A stretch of 45,457 nt of DNA from Myxococcota bacterium (GTDB lineage: Bacteria; Myxococcota_A; UBA9042; DTJE01), in assembly GCA_017994695.1 (NCBI GenBank), contig JAGOKF010000023.1, positions 1 to 45,457 of the forward strand, written 5' to 3'. Under the pieces are notes generated by a model, which saw nothing but the letters and a program-made list of their open reading frames with translations, did no database searches and had not been told where the DNA came from. Below are positions 14,792 to 23,877 of this stretch, piece after piece. Position 1 is the stretch's first letter; every line of letters starts with the position of its first letter. The translations under genes and the position numbers were made by a program.

Positions 14792-16260
14792 GGGGCCTCC
14801 GGCGGGGGACGCAGCCGGACGCATCGCCAGGGTTCGGGGAACGGGACGGGACAGGGCGGAAGGCCTCCCAGGCCCGACACGGCCAGGAAGGTCGGGTCGT
14901 CGCCGCCGTCGGTCACCGCCAGGGTCGCGATCGTCGATCCCTCGGCCACGTACCGGCGGACGTCCCGCAGGGCCAGGTCGGCCAACTCCGCGGGCCCGGG
15001 CCGCAGGCGCACCGGCGAGTCGCCGTGGGTGAACGGGGCCAGCGTGGTCCCGATCCCCTCCGCCTGGTACAGGAAGGGCAGGTGCAGTCCCGGGTAGGTC
15101 CGCATCCACGACCCGGCAGGGGGGCGATGCAATGTCACGCCCAGGACGGTCTCGTGCGGGGGCAGGGACCGGATCGCCTCCGCGGCCGGCCGCACCAGGG
15201 CGCTTTCGTGCCATCCGATCATCCAGGTCCATCCCGCCAGGACTCCGAGTACGAGCACCGTCGCCAGGCGGTGGGGAAGGCGCACCGCGGTCCTCGGAAG
15301 GGCAGCGACGGCCAGCGCGCCGGCGAAGGGGGCCAGGCGAAGCCAGGGGTGGACGATCCGGGGCTGTTCCAGGAAGTCGGGCAGCGTCGCCGCGCCCAGC
15401 AGGAAGACCAGGAACAGGAGGACCGCTCCCCGGCCCTCCGGACGGGACTGGCGCCAGGATCGCAGGTGTTTCGGAAGCACCGCCGCCAGCCAGAGGCCGG
15501 GCAGCCACCAGGGGCCCGGCCTGGCCGGCGGACCGAGGAACCTCCACAGGCGCAGGACGCGGTCCGGCAGGTCCAGGGGGTCCGGGGGCCACAGGATGCC
15601 TCCGGGACCGGACCGGGTGGCCCACCAGCACAGCAGCGGCACCGGCACGGCCGCCAGGGCGGCCAGCCGGCGGCGACGGTCGGGAGCCAGGAAGCCGAGG
15701 CCCATCCACAGGGCCGGCAGGGCCAGGGCGTGCAGCGCCCAGATGGCCGCCGAGGCCCCGAGGGCCCAGGCCGCCGTGCCGGGCCAGGTCCTCCGGCGCA
15801 GGATCGGCGGCAGCAGGCACAGCGTCGCCCCGAGGGCCACCTGGAAGGGGAGGAATCCCAGGAAGGCCAGGTGCCCGAGTCCCAGCAGGGCTCCGCCCCA
15901 CGCCGCCAGGTCCTCGTCCCCGTCCAGGTGCCGGGCCAGCCGCGAGGTTCCCAGGGGGAGCAGCAGCATCGCCAGCATCGCCAGCACCCTTGCCGCGACG
16001 AGTCCCCCGACGGCCCGGGCAAGGAGGCCCCCGATGCCGTAGAAGGCGGTCGAGTGGCCCAGCAGGGAACCCGTCGTCCAGAGGGGGGCTTGGCCGTTCG
16101 CGGCTGCCTGGAGCAGCGCGGCCTGGGCGGGGAGGTCCTGGCACGGCGGGACCGGGAGCAGCATCACCGCCGGGACCGGCAGGACCGGCAGCCAGCGCAC
16201 CAGGAGGCGTGGCCAGGTCGCCGGGGCCGGGCCCCGGACCGTGCCGGCGGGGCCGGTCAT
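14785..16260 (-). CDS. Polytopic membrane protein with periplasmic C-terminal domain
   Basis: 491 aa with roughly ten predicted membrane helices up to about residue 370 and a soluble C-terminal region of about 120 residues. The first loop (PPCQDLPAQAALL) and the helix-loop layout recall GT-C membrane glycosyltransferases, but no diagnostic catalytic pair is certain, so no function is assigned. Its ATG overlaps the stop of the upstream transporter gene (ATGA at 16260-16257), so the two are translationally coupled. It converges on and overlaps the DUF6485 gene by 7 nt. Confidence 0.75.
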   Translation of the reverse strand: MTGPAGTVRGPAPATWPRLLVRWLPVLPVPAVMLLPVPPCQDLPAQAALLQAAANGQAPLWTTGSLLGHSTAFYGIGGLLARAVGGLVAARVLAMLAMLLLPLGTSRLARHLDGDEDLAAWGGALLGLGHLAFLGFLPFQVALGATLCLLPPILRRRTWPGTAAWALGASAAIWALHALALPALWMGLGFLAPDRRRRLAALAAVPVPLLCWWATRSGPGGILWPPDPLDLPDRVLRLWRFLGPPARPGPWWLPGLWLAAVLPKHLRSWRQSRPEGRGAVLLFLVFLLGAATLPDFLEQPRIVHPWLRLAPFAGALAVAALPRTAVRLPHRLATVLVLGVLAGWTWMIGWHESALVRPAAEAIRSLPPHETVLGVTLHRPPAGSWMRTYPGLHLPFLYQAEGIGTTLAPFTHGDSPVRLRPGPAELADLALRDVRRYVAEGSTIATLAVTDGGDDPTFLAVSGLGGLPPCPVPFPEPWRCVRLRPPPEAPQ

Positions 16261-17630
16261 GGACGGCCCCGGGTGCGGGCCCGCTCCACCTGCCGCCAGA
16301 CCGTCAGCGGCAGCAGCACCGACAGGACCGAGGCCCCGATCCAGAACCCGAAGGTCGGACCGAAGTCCGTCGCGGCCACCCCGTCGGGGCCGACCACCCG
16401 CCCCAGGTCGATCAGGCGACCGCTGACCGTGTCCTGGATCGAGGCCCCGATGTAGGACAGGAGTCCCACCAGGCCCGAGGCCGCCCCGGCGGCCCGGGGG
16501 GACACGATGTCGATCGCCATCAACCCCCCCAGGAAGGAAACCAGGATGCCCATCGCGAACCCGAAGACCGTCAGCGCTACGGCGTCGAGCCACAGGTTGC
16601 CCGGGGGAATGAGGGCCAGGGAGGCCAGCGACACCACCTGGGTCAGCCCCGCCAGGAAACAGGGCAGGCTGCGCCGGGACTGGAAGAAACGGTCGCTCAG
16701 GATGCCCGACAGGAAGGAACCCGCCAGCCCGGCGAAGGAGTAGATCCCCATCACCGTGCCGGAATCCATCAGCGAGTGCCCCTTCGATTCCTGGAGGAAC
16801 AGGGGTCCCCAGTGGTTCACCCCGTACCGGGACACGTACATCATGGCGCTCGCGAGCCCGAGGACCCAGACCGCGGGGTTCGCCAGGACCTCCCGCTGCA
16901 CCGCGCCGACCGATTCCCCATGGCGCTCGGTGGGCGCCGGATCGTCGCGGAAGACCGTCACCGGAGGCAGGCCCTCGGCCTCGGGGCGGTCGATCAGGAA
17001 CCGCGCCAGCAGCAGTCCTCCGGCGGCGCAGATCAGGGCCGGTCCCCAGAAGCCCATCCGCCATCCCCAGACCGACACCATCGCCGAGGTGACCAGGAAG
17101 GTCAACACCTCGCCGAGGTTGTGGCTGATGCACCAGATGCCGTAGCGGGTGCCCCGTTCCCCGGGGCTGAACCACCGGGACAGGGACACGATGCTGGAGG
17201 GCGCCCCGACGGACTGGAACCAGCCGTTCATGGCCCAGAGGCCCAGGAAGGCCAGGAAGCCCGGCTGGAATCCCAGCACGGCGTTCACCACGGCGATGCC
17301 CAGCAGTCCGGCGGACATGAAGCGCCGGACGTTGGACCGGTCGGCCAGAAAGCCGTTGACGAACTTCCCGACGGCGTAGGCGATCAGCAGCGCCGACCCG
17401 ATCATGCCCATCTCGGTGGCGTTCAGGACCCCCTCGTCCAGCATCGGTTTCTTCGCGACGCTGAAGTTGATGCGCCCGACGTAGAAGATGCCGTAGCCCA
17501 GCGTCACCGACAGGAAGGAACTCCAGCGGTACCGGTGGTAGCGCCTGCGGATTTCCTCCGGATCCTCCAGGGGCGGGGCATCGGGGGAGATCCGGAACGG
17601 GTGGTGCAGGCGAAGGATCCAGTCCGGCAT
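16257..17630 (-). CDS. MFS transporter, organophosphate:phosphate antiporter (OPA) type
   Basis: 457 aa with twelve predicted helices. YGIFYVGRINFSVAKKPM near residue 45, the GFLADRSNVRR loop between helices 2 and 3, and GTRYGIWCISHNLGE match GlpT/UhpT/UhpC-type OPA proteins. Such proteins exchange phosphate esters for phosphate or act as sugar-phosphate sensors; the substrate cannot be fixed from this sequence. ATG 17630 is preferred over an upstream TTG at 17672 because a TATGCT -10-like box at 17666-17661 would lie between them. Coupled to the following membrane-protein gene by an ATGA overlap. Confidence 0.85.
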   Translation of the reverse strand: MPDWILRLHHPFRISPDAPPLEDPEEIRRRYHRYRWSSFLSVTLGYGIFYVGRINFSVAKKPMLDEGVLNATEMGMIGSALLIAYAVGKFVNGFLADRSNVRRFMSAGLLGIAVVNAVLGFQPGFLAFLGLWAMNGWFQSVGAPSSIVSLSRWFSPGERGTRYGIWCISHNLGEVLTFLVTSAMVSVWGWRMGFWGPALICAAGGLLLARFLIDRPEAEGLPPVTVFRDDPAPTERHGESVGAVQREVLANPAVWVLGLASAMMYVSRYGVNHWGPLFLQESKGHSLMDSGTVMGIYSFAGLAGSFLSGILSDRFFQSRRSLPCFLAGLTQVVSLASLALIPPGNLWLDAVALTVFGFAMGILVSFLGGLMAIDIVSPRAAGAASGLVGLLSYIGASIQDTVSGRLIDLGRVVGPDGVAATDFGPTFGFWIGASVLSVLLPLTVWRQVERARTRGRP

Positions 17631-17705
17631 GGCAGGGTCCCCGTCACGTCCCGGGGAGGGAGCATAGCGCAACCGGAGGCGGGCCGGAATCGCGGGCCGG
17701 CCCCA

Positions 17706-19292
17706 TCAGCGGTCCCGGACGCAGACCGGGTAGGCCAGGTCGGCGTCGTGGTACTTGACCTCGACGGCGCCGTTGCGGAAGTCGATGCGGCAGACCTGGG
17801 CCTCCGGCCGGTCGGTGTAGTACTGGCAGCGGGATCCGGACCACAGGTACATGCTCCAGGACATGTAGGCGAACTCGAACTGGAACTCCGGGCGGATGTA
17901 GGCCCCCTTCTTCGGGTCGGACACCAGGAGGGTGGGGCCCTTCCACTGGTCGCAGCCCCAGCAGTCGCCTTCCCAGCAGTCCTCCCGGCAGGCGTCGGTG
18001 TAGGCGCAACTGCCGCCGGTCATCGTGCCGGGGCAGCCCCGGACCAGCGTGCGCAGTTCGGAGATCGTCGGCAGGCGCCAGTCGTCCCGCGGGGGATCCC
18101 CCCAGACCAGGCCGTCGCAGTAGGCCTTGGCGTCCAGCCAGTTCGCGAAGTGCTCCTCGTGGTCCGGGAAGACCGGTCGCTGCCACTCGATGCCCGTGTC
18201 CGGGTCCACCCAGGTGAGCCCCCCGTCGTGGAGGCACCGGCCCGTGAACTCGGCCCGTTGCGTTTCGCAGTGCATGTCCTGGTACCTGGCGCAGTCGTCC
18301 TGCAACTGCCAGTCGATGCCGCCGGTGACGCACTTCAGGGCCCGGGACCTCCAGCAGCGGCGTTCGCCGACCTGTTCGGCCGTGCAGTCGGGGTACTCGA
18401 CGCACCCCGGCTGGCCGTAGGAGGTGGTCCCGCAGGTGTGCCAGAACTCCCAGCAGTCCTCCTCGAGTTCCCAGTCCTGGTTCGTTCCGCACCGGTAGAG
18501 CCGGTCGTCCTCGCACTTCTTCTGGTCTTCCGAACAGGGACCGGAGGGGATCGTGTCCACGGTCGCCAGGTCCGATCCGCCGGGGTCCGAGGACCCGGGA
18601 TCCGAGGTGACGAAGTCCACCGGGACAGGGTCCGGCGAACCCGGGTCCACCGGGACCAGATCGGGAGGGACCCCGTTGTCCGGGGCGTCCTCCTCCTCGG
18701 CATCCGGCAGGTCCTCGATCGCGTCGGGCAGGTCCTCCTCGACGGGCATCGGGCGCACGCACCGCACGGGCATCGTCGCGCCGGTCGGGGAGTGGGTCAC
18801 CTGGGCCGTGACGAACGAGACGATCCACGCGGCATCCGGGAGATCCGGGGGGCGCGTCGAGGACCAATGACCGGTGCAGGGGCCGTTCAGGGCCTGGGGC
18901 CAGTAGCAGCCGCCGCTGCCCTGGTCGGGACCTTCCCCGGCGGGACAGCCGGCGCAGGACTCCGAGGCGCAACGCCCGTCCAGGCAGTCGCCGCCCGGCC
19001 TGCCGGGTTCGCAGGAACCCCCCGTGCCCGTCGCGGGGCATCGTTCGACCAGCGTGCGCAGTTCCAGCAGGGTCGGCAGGCGCCAGTTGGTGTGCCCGTT
19101 CCAGATCAGGTCCTCGCAGTAGCGGACCGCCTGCTGCCATTCGGCTGGGGTTCCCGAGTGGGGATCCTGCCAGCACAGCAGCGTGGCGGAATCGCACCAC
19201 TCGGCCTCCTCCGGGGCACCGGGGTCCTTTTCGCAGGAAACGGTCGCCATCAGGATGGCCCACGCCACCGGGAGAAACCGCTCTGTCCTCAT
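17706..19292 (-). CDS. Lipoprotein with two DUF1566 domains and an acidic linker
   Basis: 528 aa. Signal peptide with Cys20 as probable lipidation site. Two copies of a DUF1566 (Lcl C-terminal) module flank the middle: the first has NWRLPTLLELRTLVERCP and a TGGSC block, the second has DWRLPTISELRTLVRGCP and again TGGSC, so they arose by internal duplication. Between them lies a linker rich in Asp, Pro, Gly, Val and Ser (about 185-250) and a Cys-rich segment with paired-cysteine repeats (about 255-370). The modules are common in surface or secreted proteins of deltaproteobacterial lineages; function is unknown. GGAGG precedes the ATG. Confidence 0.8.
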   Translation of the reverse strand: MRTERFLPVAWAILMATVSCEKDPGAPEEAEWCDSATLLCWQDPHSGTPAEWQQAVRYCEDLIWNGHTNWRLPTLLELRTLVERCPATGTGGSCEPGRPGGDCLDGRCASESCAGCPAGEGPDQGSGGCYWPQALNGPCTGHWSSTRPPDLPDAAWIVSFVTAQVTHSPTGATMPVRCVRPMPVEEDLPDAIEDLPDAEEEDAPDNGVPPDLVPVDPGSPDPVPVDFVTSDPGSSDPGGSDLATVDTIPSGPCSEDQKKCEDDRLYRCGTNQDWELEEDCWEFWHTCGTTSYGQPGCVEYPDCTAEQVGERRCWRSRALKCVTGGIDWQLQDDCARYQDMHCETQRAEFTGRCLHDGGLTWVDPDTGIEWQRPVFPDHEEHFANWLDAKAYCDGLVWGDPPRDDWRLPTISELRTLVRGCPGTMTGGSCAYTDACREDCWEGDCWGCDQWKGPTLLVSDPKKGAYIRPEFQFEFAYMSWSMYLWSGSRCQYYTDRPEAQVCRIDFRNGAVEVKYHDADLAYPVCVRDR

Positions 19293-19324
19293 CGTCGCCT
19301 CCGCTTGCAGGGGAACACGGAGGA

Positions 19325-19354
19325 AGGCTATCCGAGCCGGAAGCCTCCTGTCAA
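19325..19354 (-). promoter_or_regulatory. Promoter of the DUF1566 lipoprotein
   Basis: Minus-strand TTGACA (19354-19349) followed after 16-18 nt by GATAGCCT (19332-19325). Back to back with the plus-strand promoter at 19390-19419. Confidence 0.4.
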
Positions 19355-19389
19355 AGCCCCGTGTCTCGGGACCTCTGGCGCGCGGTTTC

Positions 19390-19419
19390 TTGACGGGAAG
19401 GCGACCGGAACGGGACAAT
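19390..19419 (+). promoter_or_regulatory. Promoter of the DPG-rich lipoprotein
   Basis: TTGACG (19390-19395), 18 nt spacer, GACAAT (19414-19419); the predicted start point is about 60 nt before the ATG at 19488. Confidence 0.5.
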
Positions 19420-19487
19420 TCACCGACCCTGGATCGACGAGGCACGGATTCCAGAAGGTGGATCTCCCGGACGACGAGGAGGGGCAC

Positions 19488-21125
19488 ATGGACCGACCGC
19501 GTGGCCGAACAAGGATCATCGCCTGGACGCTGCTGGCAGCCGGTTCTTTCATCGCCTGCGGGGGCGCGACGGGAGGCGGTGATCCCGGGGGGATGCAGGA
19601 TCCGGGAATCGCGGACGCGGCCCAGGGCGACCCGGGGTCGCCGCCGGCCGATGCCCCCGGCGCCGACCCGGGCGGTGTGACGGACCCCGGGGGGGCCGAC
19701 CCGGGAAGCGGCCAGGACGGGACGTCGTTGGATCCGGGAGGCGATGAAGCGGCGGCAGGGGACCTCGGATCCCCGGACCCGGGCGCCGGGGACCCCGGGT
19801 GTCTTCCGGCCCGGGGCACGGACGGGCGGGTCGTCGTCGGGATCGAGGGGGAACCGATCCTGTTGCGGGAGGTCGCTTCCAATGCCCAGAACACGATGGA
19901 CACCTGGGCGAGCCCGGTGCCGGCCCGGCGCCTGCACGCCCTGGCCGCCGGAACCTGCGGCAAGGCCGGGGTCCTCTGGCTGGAAGTGGCCGGCGATCCC
20001 GACGCGAAGGGCACGATCCGCTACCAGCAGATCGCGCCCTCCGTCGAGCCTCCCGAGGGCGTCGTCGAGGGGGTCCCGGCCGGAGGCCACGACGCGAGCC
20101 TGTTCTTCCTGGAGGACCCCTGCGTGCCGATCGTGATGAAGCCCGAGCCGGACGGCTATGCCGAGCATCGGCGGGAGTCGGACGGGACCTGGACCCGGGT
20201 TCCCCCCGATGCCCCGACGGAAGGGTTCGTGACCCGCCTGTCCGCGATGGCCGCCTGGACCGGGTCCGACGGGACGATGAACGTGCTGGGGAGGGCTGAG
20301 GTCGCGGGCGCCTGGACCGGGTGGCTGGGGCGCAGGGCCCCGACCGGGGCGGCCCCCTGGACCTGGGCCAGGGTGGACCTGCCCGACCGGCCCGAACTGC
20401 TGGCGGTTCGCGTGGGGGAGGATGGCACGGTCCATGCCCTCTACCGGAAGACCGAGTTCCCCTGCGACCCCTGCGACATGGCCCTCTATTACGGCCGCCG
20501 GGATCCGGGCGGCGACTTCATCGAGGAGGTGGTCCAGGATTCGAAGTGGGGTGCCCCGGACGACGAGTTCGCGGCGGACCCGGACCTCGCCCTGGATGCC
20601 GGGGGCAACCCGGTCGTGGCCGCCGCATACCAGCGCAGGGTGGTGACGGGGTCCCTGAAGTCGTCGGAACTGCGGGTGTACGGGCGAGGGGACGGCTCCT
20701 GGTGCCACGAGGTCGTCGCGACCACGGTGGACGGCTACCAGGGCTCCGACGGGAACCGGATGACCGGGGCGACGCCGGGCCTGGTGCTGGACCCGTCGGG
20801 ACGGATCCACGTGGTGTTCCAGGACCTGTCCCAGTGGCACGACGGCAACGGGTGGGCGAACGGCATCGCGGGGCAGGTCCGCCACGCCGTGCGATCCGGC
20901 CGCGCCTGGACCCTGACCACGCTGGTGAACCAGCGGGGGCAGGCCGCGCAACCGAGACCCCTGCAGGGGTTCCTGCCGGTCCAGTTGGCGGTGGCCCCCG
21001 ACGGGAACCGGGCCTGGATCGCCGGGGCCGCCTTCTCCTGGGACACGGACAGCATCTACAACATGCAGGCGGTGCCGATCACCTTCCAGGGCCTGGCGAC
21101 GGAGGTTCGCTTCCCGTGGCCCTAG
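19488..21125 (+). CDS. Lipoprotein with Asp-Pro-Gly-rich linker and propeller-like C-terminal region
   Basis: 545 aa. Signal peptide with lipobox FIAC (Cys24), then about 85 residues dominated by Asp, Pro, Gly and Ala, which probably act as a flexible spacer from the membrane. The remaining 430 residues show repeating strand-turn units such as DGTMNVLGRAEVAG, DGTVHALYRK, AGGNPVVAAAY and SGRIHVVFQD, the look of a beta-propeller of the sialidase/exo-alpha type, but no catalytic signature is evident. AGGAGG lies 6 nt before the chosen ATG. Function unknown; likely exposed at the cell envelope. Confidence 0.75.
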   Translation: MDRPRGRTRIIAWTLLAAGSFIACGGATGGGDPGGMQDPGIADAAQGDPGSPPADAPGADPGGVTDPGGADPGSGQDGTSLDPGGDEAAAGDLGSPDPGAGDPGCLPARGTDGRVVVGIEGEPILLREVASNAQNTMDTWASPVPARRLHALAAGTCGKAGVLWLEVAGDPDAKGTIRYQQIAPSVEPPEGVVEGVPAGGHDASLFFLEDPCVPIVMKPEPDGYAEHRRESDGTWTRVPPDAPTEGFVTRLSAMAAWTGSDGTMNVLGRAEVAGAWTGWLGRRAPTGAAPWTWARVDLPDRPELLAVRVGEDGTVHALYRKTEFPCDPCDMALYYGRRDPGGDFIEEVVQDSKWGAPDDEFAADPDLALDAGGNPVVAAAYQRRVVTGSLKSSELRVYGRGDGSWCHEVVATTVDGYQGSDGNRMTGATPGLVLDPSGRIHVVFQDLSQWHDGNGWANGIAGQVRHAVRSGRAWTLTTLVNQRGQAAQPRPLQGFLPVQLAVAPDGNRAWIAGAAFSWDTDSIYNMQAVPITFQGLATEVRFPWP

Positions 21126-21201
21126 GAGGACCGGCCCGCATCGCCGCGGTTCCGGGACCCCGTTGCAAGGAGACAGCCTGGTCCCTGGCCATTCGAGGCC
21201 T

Positions 21202-21218
21202 GCGGGGGATCTCCCCGC
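21202..21218 (+). terminator. Possible terminator hairpin between convergent genes
   Basis: GCGGGG and CCCCGC flank a GATCT loop, 77 nt after the lipoprotein stop. No T tract follows. The rest of the 194 bp gap shows nothing recognisable. Confidence 0.25.
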
Positions 21219-21319
21219 CGGACTCGCGATGGCACGGGGGTTCGAGGCGCCGCCGACGGGGTCAGGTCGTCCGAGTCGTGCAGCCTGGAGGGGGGCTTCC
21301 GGGCATGGCCTCCGCGCGG

Positions 21320-21985
21320 TCAGCCGATCTCGGCCAGCACCGCGAACCAGTGGCAGATGCTGCCGGCCAGCACGAACAGGTGCCAGATCCCGTGCATGAA
21401 CCTCCGGTGCCCCATCCGGTAGAACAGTGTCCCCGCGGTGTAGGCGATCCCGCCGGCCACCAGCCAGGCCAGGCCTGCCGGGGTCATCGCCCGCACCAGG
21501 GGGACGATGGCCGCCACGACCGCCCACCCCATGGCCAGGTAGAAGGCCAGGGACAGCCGCGGAAAGCGGTCCAGGAAGACCACCTCCAGCACCGCGCCGG
21601 CGATCCCCAGGCCCCAGATCACGCCGAACAGCGTCCAGCCCCATGGTCCCCGGATCGTCACCAGCGTGAAGGGGGTGTAGGTGCCGGCGATCAGCAGGAA
21701 GATCCCCGCATGGTCGAAGGCCTGGAAGACGCGCTTGACGCGTTGCCCCCGGAAGGCGTGATACAGCGTCGAGGACAGGTACAGCAGCACCAGGGTCGAG
21801 CCGTAGATCGACGAGGCGACGACCTGCCAGGCATCCCCGTGAAGGGCAGCCAGGACCACCAGCACCACGAGGCCGGCGACGCCCAGCAGGGCTCCCAGTC
21901 CGTGACTGATCGCGTTCACCAGTTCTTCGGGACCGCTCTGCGGACGGTCGGCCGTTCCCTCGGGAACCCTCTCGACGTACGACAT
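21320..21985 (-). CDS. Hemolysin III / PAQR-family membrane protein
   Basis: 221 aa with seven predicted helices. The family metal-site pattern is present: SSTLYHAF with an early His, FDHAGIF with Asp and His, and the final HGIWHLFVLAGSICHWF with two more His. Bacterial members (YqfA/hemolysin III type) are inner-membrane proteins tied to membrane fluidity or hydrolase-like activity; haemolysis is shown for only few. ATG 21985 is preferred over an earlier start because AAGGAG precedes it at workable distance. It diverges from the PIG-L gene. Confidence 0.88.
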   Translation of the reverse strand: MSYVERVPEGTADRPQSGPEELVNAISHGLGALLGVAGLVVLVVLAALHGDAWQVVASSIYGSTLVLLYLSSTLYHAFRGQRVKRVFQAFDHAGIFLLIAGTYTPFTLVTIRGPWGWTLFGVIWGLGIAGAVLEVVFLDRFPRLSLAFYLAMGWAVVAAIVPLVRAMTPAGLAWLVAGGIAYTAGTLFYRMGHRRFMHGIWHLFVLAGSICHWFAVLAEIG

Positions 21986-22109
21986 CTCTCGGAACTCCTT
22001 TGCCCCGGGGTTCGGGCGGTCTTCGAAGGACCATCCCCCGCTGCCGGGGCGCAAGGTGCCACGGAGCCGGATCGGCGGTCAAGGGTCCGGGCGTCGCCGG
22101 GCCCGGACG

Positions 22110-22118
22110 TGATAGCAT
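22110..22118 (+). promoter_or_regulatory. Possible extended -10 of the PIG-L gene
   Basis: TGATAGCAT reads as TGn plus TAGCAT, 33 nt before the ATG. A near copy, TGATAGGAT, lies 33 nt before the start of the gene at 28715. No -35 box is evident at either. Confidence 0.25.
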
Positions 22119-22150
22119 CCTGCACCGGGGGTCCTTGCGGGGAGGTCGGA

Positions 22151-22930
22151 ATGGGGAAGACGGCGCTGGTGCTGTGCGCCCACGCGGACGACACGGAGTT
22201 CTTCGCGGGGGGGACCGTGGCCCGGATGATCGCCGAGGGCTGGACGGTCCACGAGGTCATCGCGACGGACAACGGGAAGGGGTCCTTCGAACTGCCCTCG
22301 GCGGAGCTGGTGGCCCGGAGCCGGGACCAGGAGGCCCGGGCGGTGGCCGAGTTCCTGGGGAAGGCCTCGGTGGAGTTCCTGGGCCATCCCGACGGGGACC
22401 TGGGGGCGGTGCCGGTGCTGGAACTGCGGGGGCGCTTCATGGAGGCCATCCGCCGCCATCGCCCCGACCGGCTGATGACATTCGACGCCTTCGCCCCCTT
22501 CGAGCCCCACCCGGACCACCGGGCGGTGGCCTGGGCGGCCCTGGAGGCCGTGTCCTTCAGCCACTTCCCCCTCTACCACCCGGAACAACTGGAACGGGGC
22601 CTGGAGCCCCACCTGGTGCCCGAGCGCCTCTACTTCGCGAAGTCCCCGATCCACTTCGACCACTTCGTGGACATCTCGGGGTTCGTCGAAAGGAAGGTGG
22701 ACGCCCTGTGCCTGCACGATTCCCAGATGCGCCTGACGGTGCAGGACCTGCGGATGGGACTCGTCGCCGCCGGGGGGAACCCGGAACTGCTGCCGCTGCT
22801 GGACCCGGATGACTACCGTCCGGCCATCGGCTTCCTGGTCCGGGAGTGGGCCCGGCGGATCGGGGAGCGGTGCGGTTGCGAGGCGGCCGAGGGCTTCCGC
22901 CGGGAGACGACCGCCGACATCCTCGGCTAG
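22151..22930 (+). CDS. PIG-L family deacetylase
   Basis: 259 aa, cytoplasmic (no signal). The zinc site is recognisable: AHADDTE (10-16), in which Ala replaces the usual Pro of AHPDD, and HPDH within EPHPDHRAV. The liganding His and Asp residues are kept, so the enzyme is probably active. PIG-L enzymes remove N-acetyl groups from amino-sugar conjugates, as in bacillithiol, mycothiol or glycolipid pathways; the substrate here is unknown. Its TAG stop shares the CTAG sequence 22927-22930 with the stop of the convergent prmA gene. Confidence 0.87.
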   Translation: MGKTALVLCAHADDTEFFAGGTVARMIAEGWTVHEVIATDNGKGSFELPSAELVARSRDQEARAVAEFLGKASVEFLGHPDGDLGAVPVLELRGRFMEAIRRHRPDRLMTFDAFAPFEPHPDHRAVAWAALEAVSFSHFPLYHPEQLERGLEPHLVPERLYFAKSPIHFDHFVDISGFVERKVDALCLHDSQMRLTVQDLRMGLVAAGGNPELLPLLDPDDYRPAIGFLVREWARRIGERCGCEAAEGFRRETTADILG

Positions 22931-23877
22931 CGCGAGGAGCCCGGCCGGGTCCAGAGGGCGGTGACCCAGCCCTCCCGGTACCGCTCGGCTCCGGGAAGAA
23001 GCCCCTGGCGGACCAGGGACGCCCGGACCTCGGCCTGCTGGTCCTCGAGCACCCCGGAGGTCACCAGGAACCCCCCGGGGGCGGTCACCCGGGCGAGCGG
23101 CGCCGCCAGCGAGACCAGGACCGGCGCCAGCAGGTTCGCCAGGACCAGCGGAAAGGTCCCCTCGTCCCCGGCGAGGGGCCGGGCCGACAGCCGGAGGCGA
23201 TCCTCCATCCCGTTGCGACGGGCATTTCGCCGGGCCTCCTCGAGGGCGTCGGGGTCCAGGTCGATCCCCAGGGCCCGCCGGGCCCCCAGTCCCAGGGCCG
23301 CCAGGGCCAGCACGCCGCTGCCCGTCCCGACGTCCAGCACGTCGATCCCCGGAAAAGACGCCAGCACCTCCTGCACGAACTCCAGGCAGGCGGCCGTCGT
23401 GACGTGGGTGCCGGTGCCGAAGGCCATGCCCGGGTCCAGGCGCAGCGTCACGCCGTCCCCGACCTCCGGCCCGTCGATCCAGGTCGGGACGATCCGCACC
23501 CTTCCGATCGTCACGGGCTTCCAGGAGGCCTTCCACTCGGCGTTCCAGTCCCGGTCCTCCAGCCAGGCGGCCTGGGGGACCCGGCCGCCGACCGGATCCA
23601 TGCCCCACCGGGCCAGCACGCCTCCCAGGGCCAGGGCCTCGCCCTCGGGAGTGGCCGGTTCCTCGAACCAGGCCGTCAGCGTGACCTCCGGATCGGGGTT
23701 GGGGAGCGGGGATCCGGCCCACTCGGCGGGATTCCCCGACACGACGGGCCCGTCGGCGGGCACCAGGCCCCGGTGCTCCTCCTGGACTCCCAGGGCGCCC
23801 CGGTCCATCCACCAGTCCGTCAGGCGGGTCCGGAGGGCCTCGGGGATCCGGACTCGGACCTGGACATAGCGCTTCAT
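22927..23877 (-). CDS. prmA: Ribosomal protein L11 methyltransferase
   Basis: 316 aa. N-terminal substrate domain, then a SAM-binding Rossmann fold with the PrmA signature DPGMAFGTGTHVTT (about 155-168), motif I DVGTGSGVLALAALG and the NLLAPVL block. It methylates ribosomal protein L11. Its ATG overlaps the stop of the ADP-dependent kinase gene, so it is coupled to a sugar-metabolism operon rather than to translation genes. The N-terminal half before residue 110 is more variable than usual, so a related protein lysine methyltransferase is an alternative. Confidence 0.85.
   Translation of the reverse strand: MKRYVQVRVRIPEALRTRLTDWWMDRGALGVQEEHRGLVPADGPVVSGNPAEWAGSPLPNPDPEVTLTAWFEEPATPEGEALALGGVLARWGMDPVGGRVPQAAWLEDRDWNAEWKASWKPVTIGRVRIVPTWIDGPEVGDGVTLRLDPGMAFGTGTHVTTAACLEFVQEVLASFPGIDVLDVGTGSGVLALAALGLGARRALGIDLDPDALEEARRNARRNGMEDRLRLSARPLAGDEGTFPLVLANLLAPVLVSLAAPLARVTAPGGFLVTSGVLEDQQAEVRASLVRQGLLPGAERYREGWVTALWTRPGSSR

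Noticed and set aside
15132-19487. Very long open frames on both strands through 2.4-4.6 kb, 15-22 kb and 36.7-43.7 kb
   Set aside because: They result from scarce stop codons at this GC content. They run antisense or out of frame across well-recognised genes and give low-complexity Gly/Pro/Arg-rich translations.
21230-21260. tRNA-like T-loop (GGTTCGAGGC)
   Set aside because: No matching T stem, anticodon arm or acceptor stem surrounds it.
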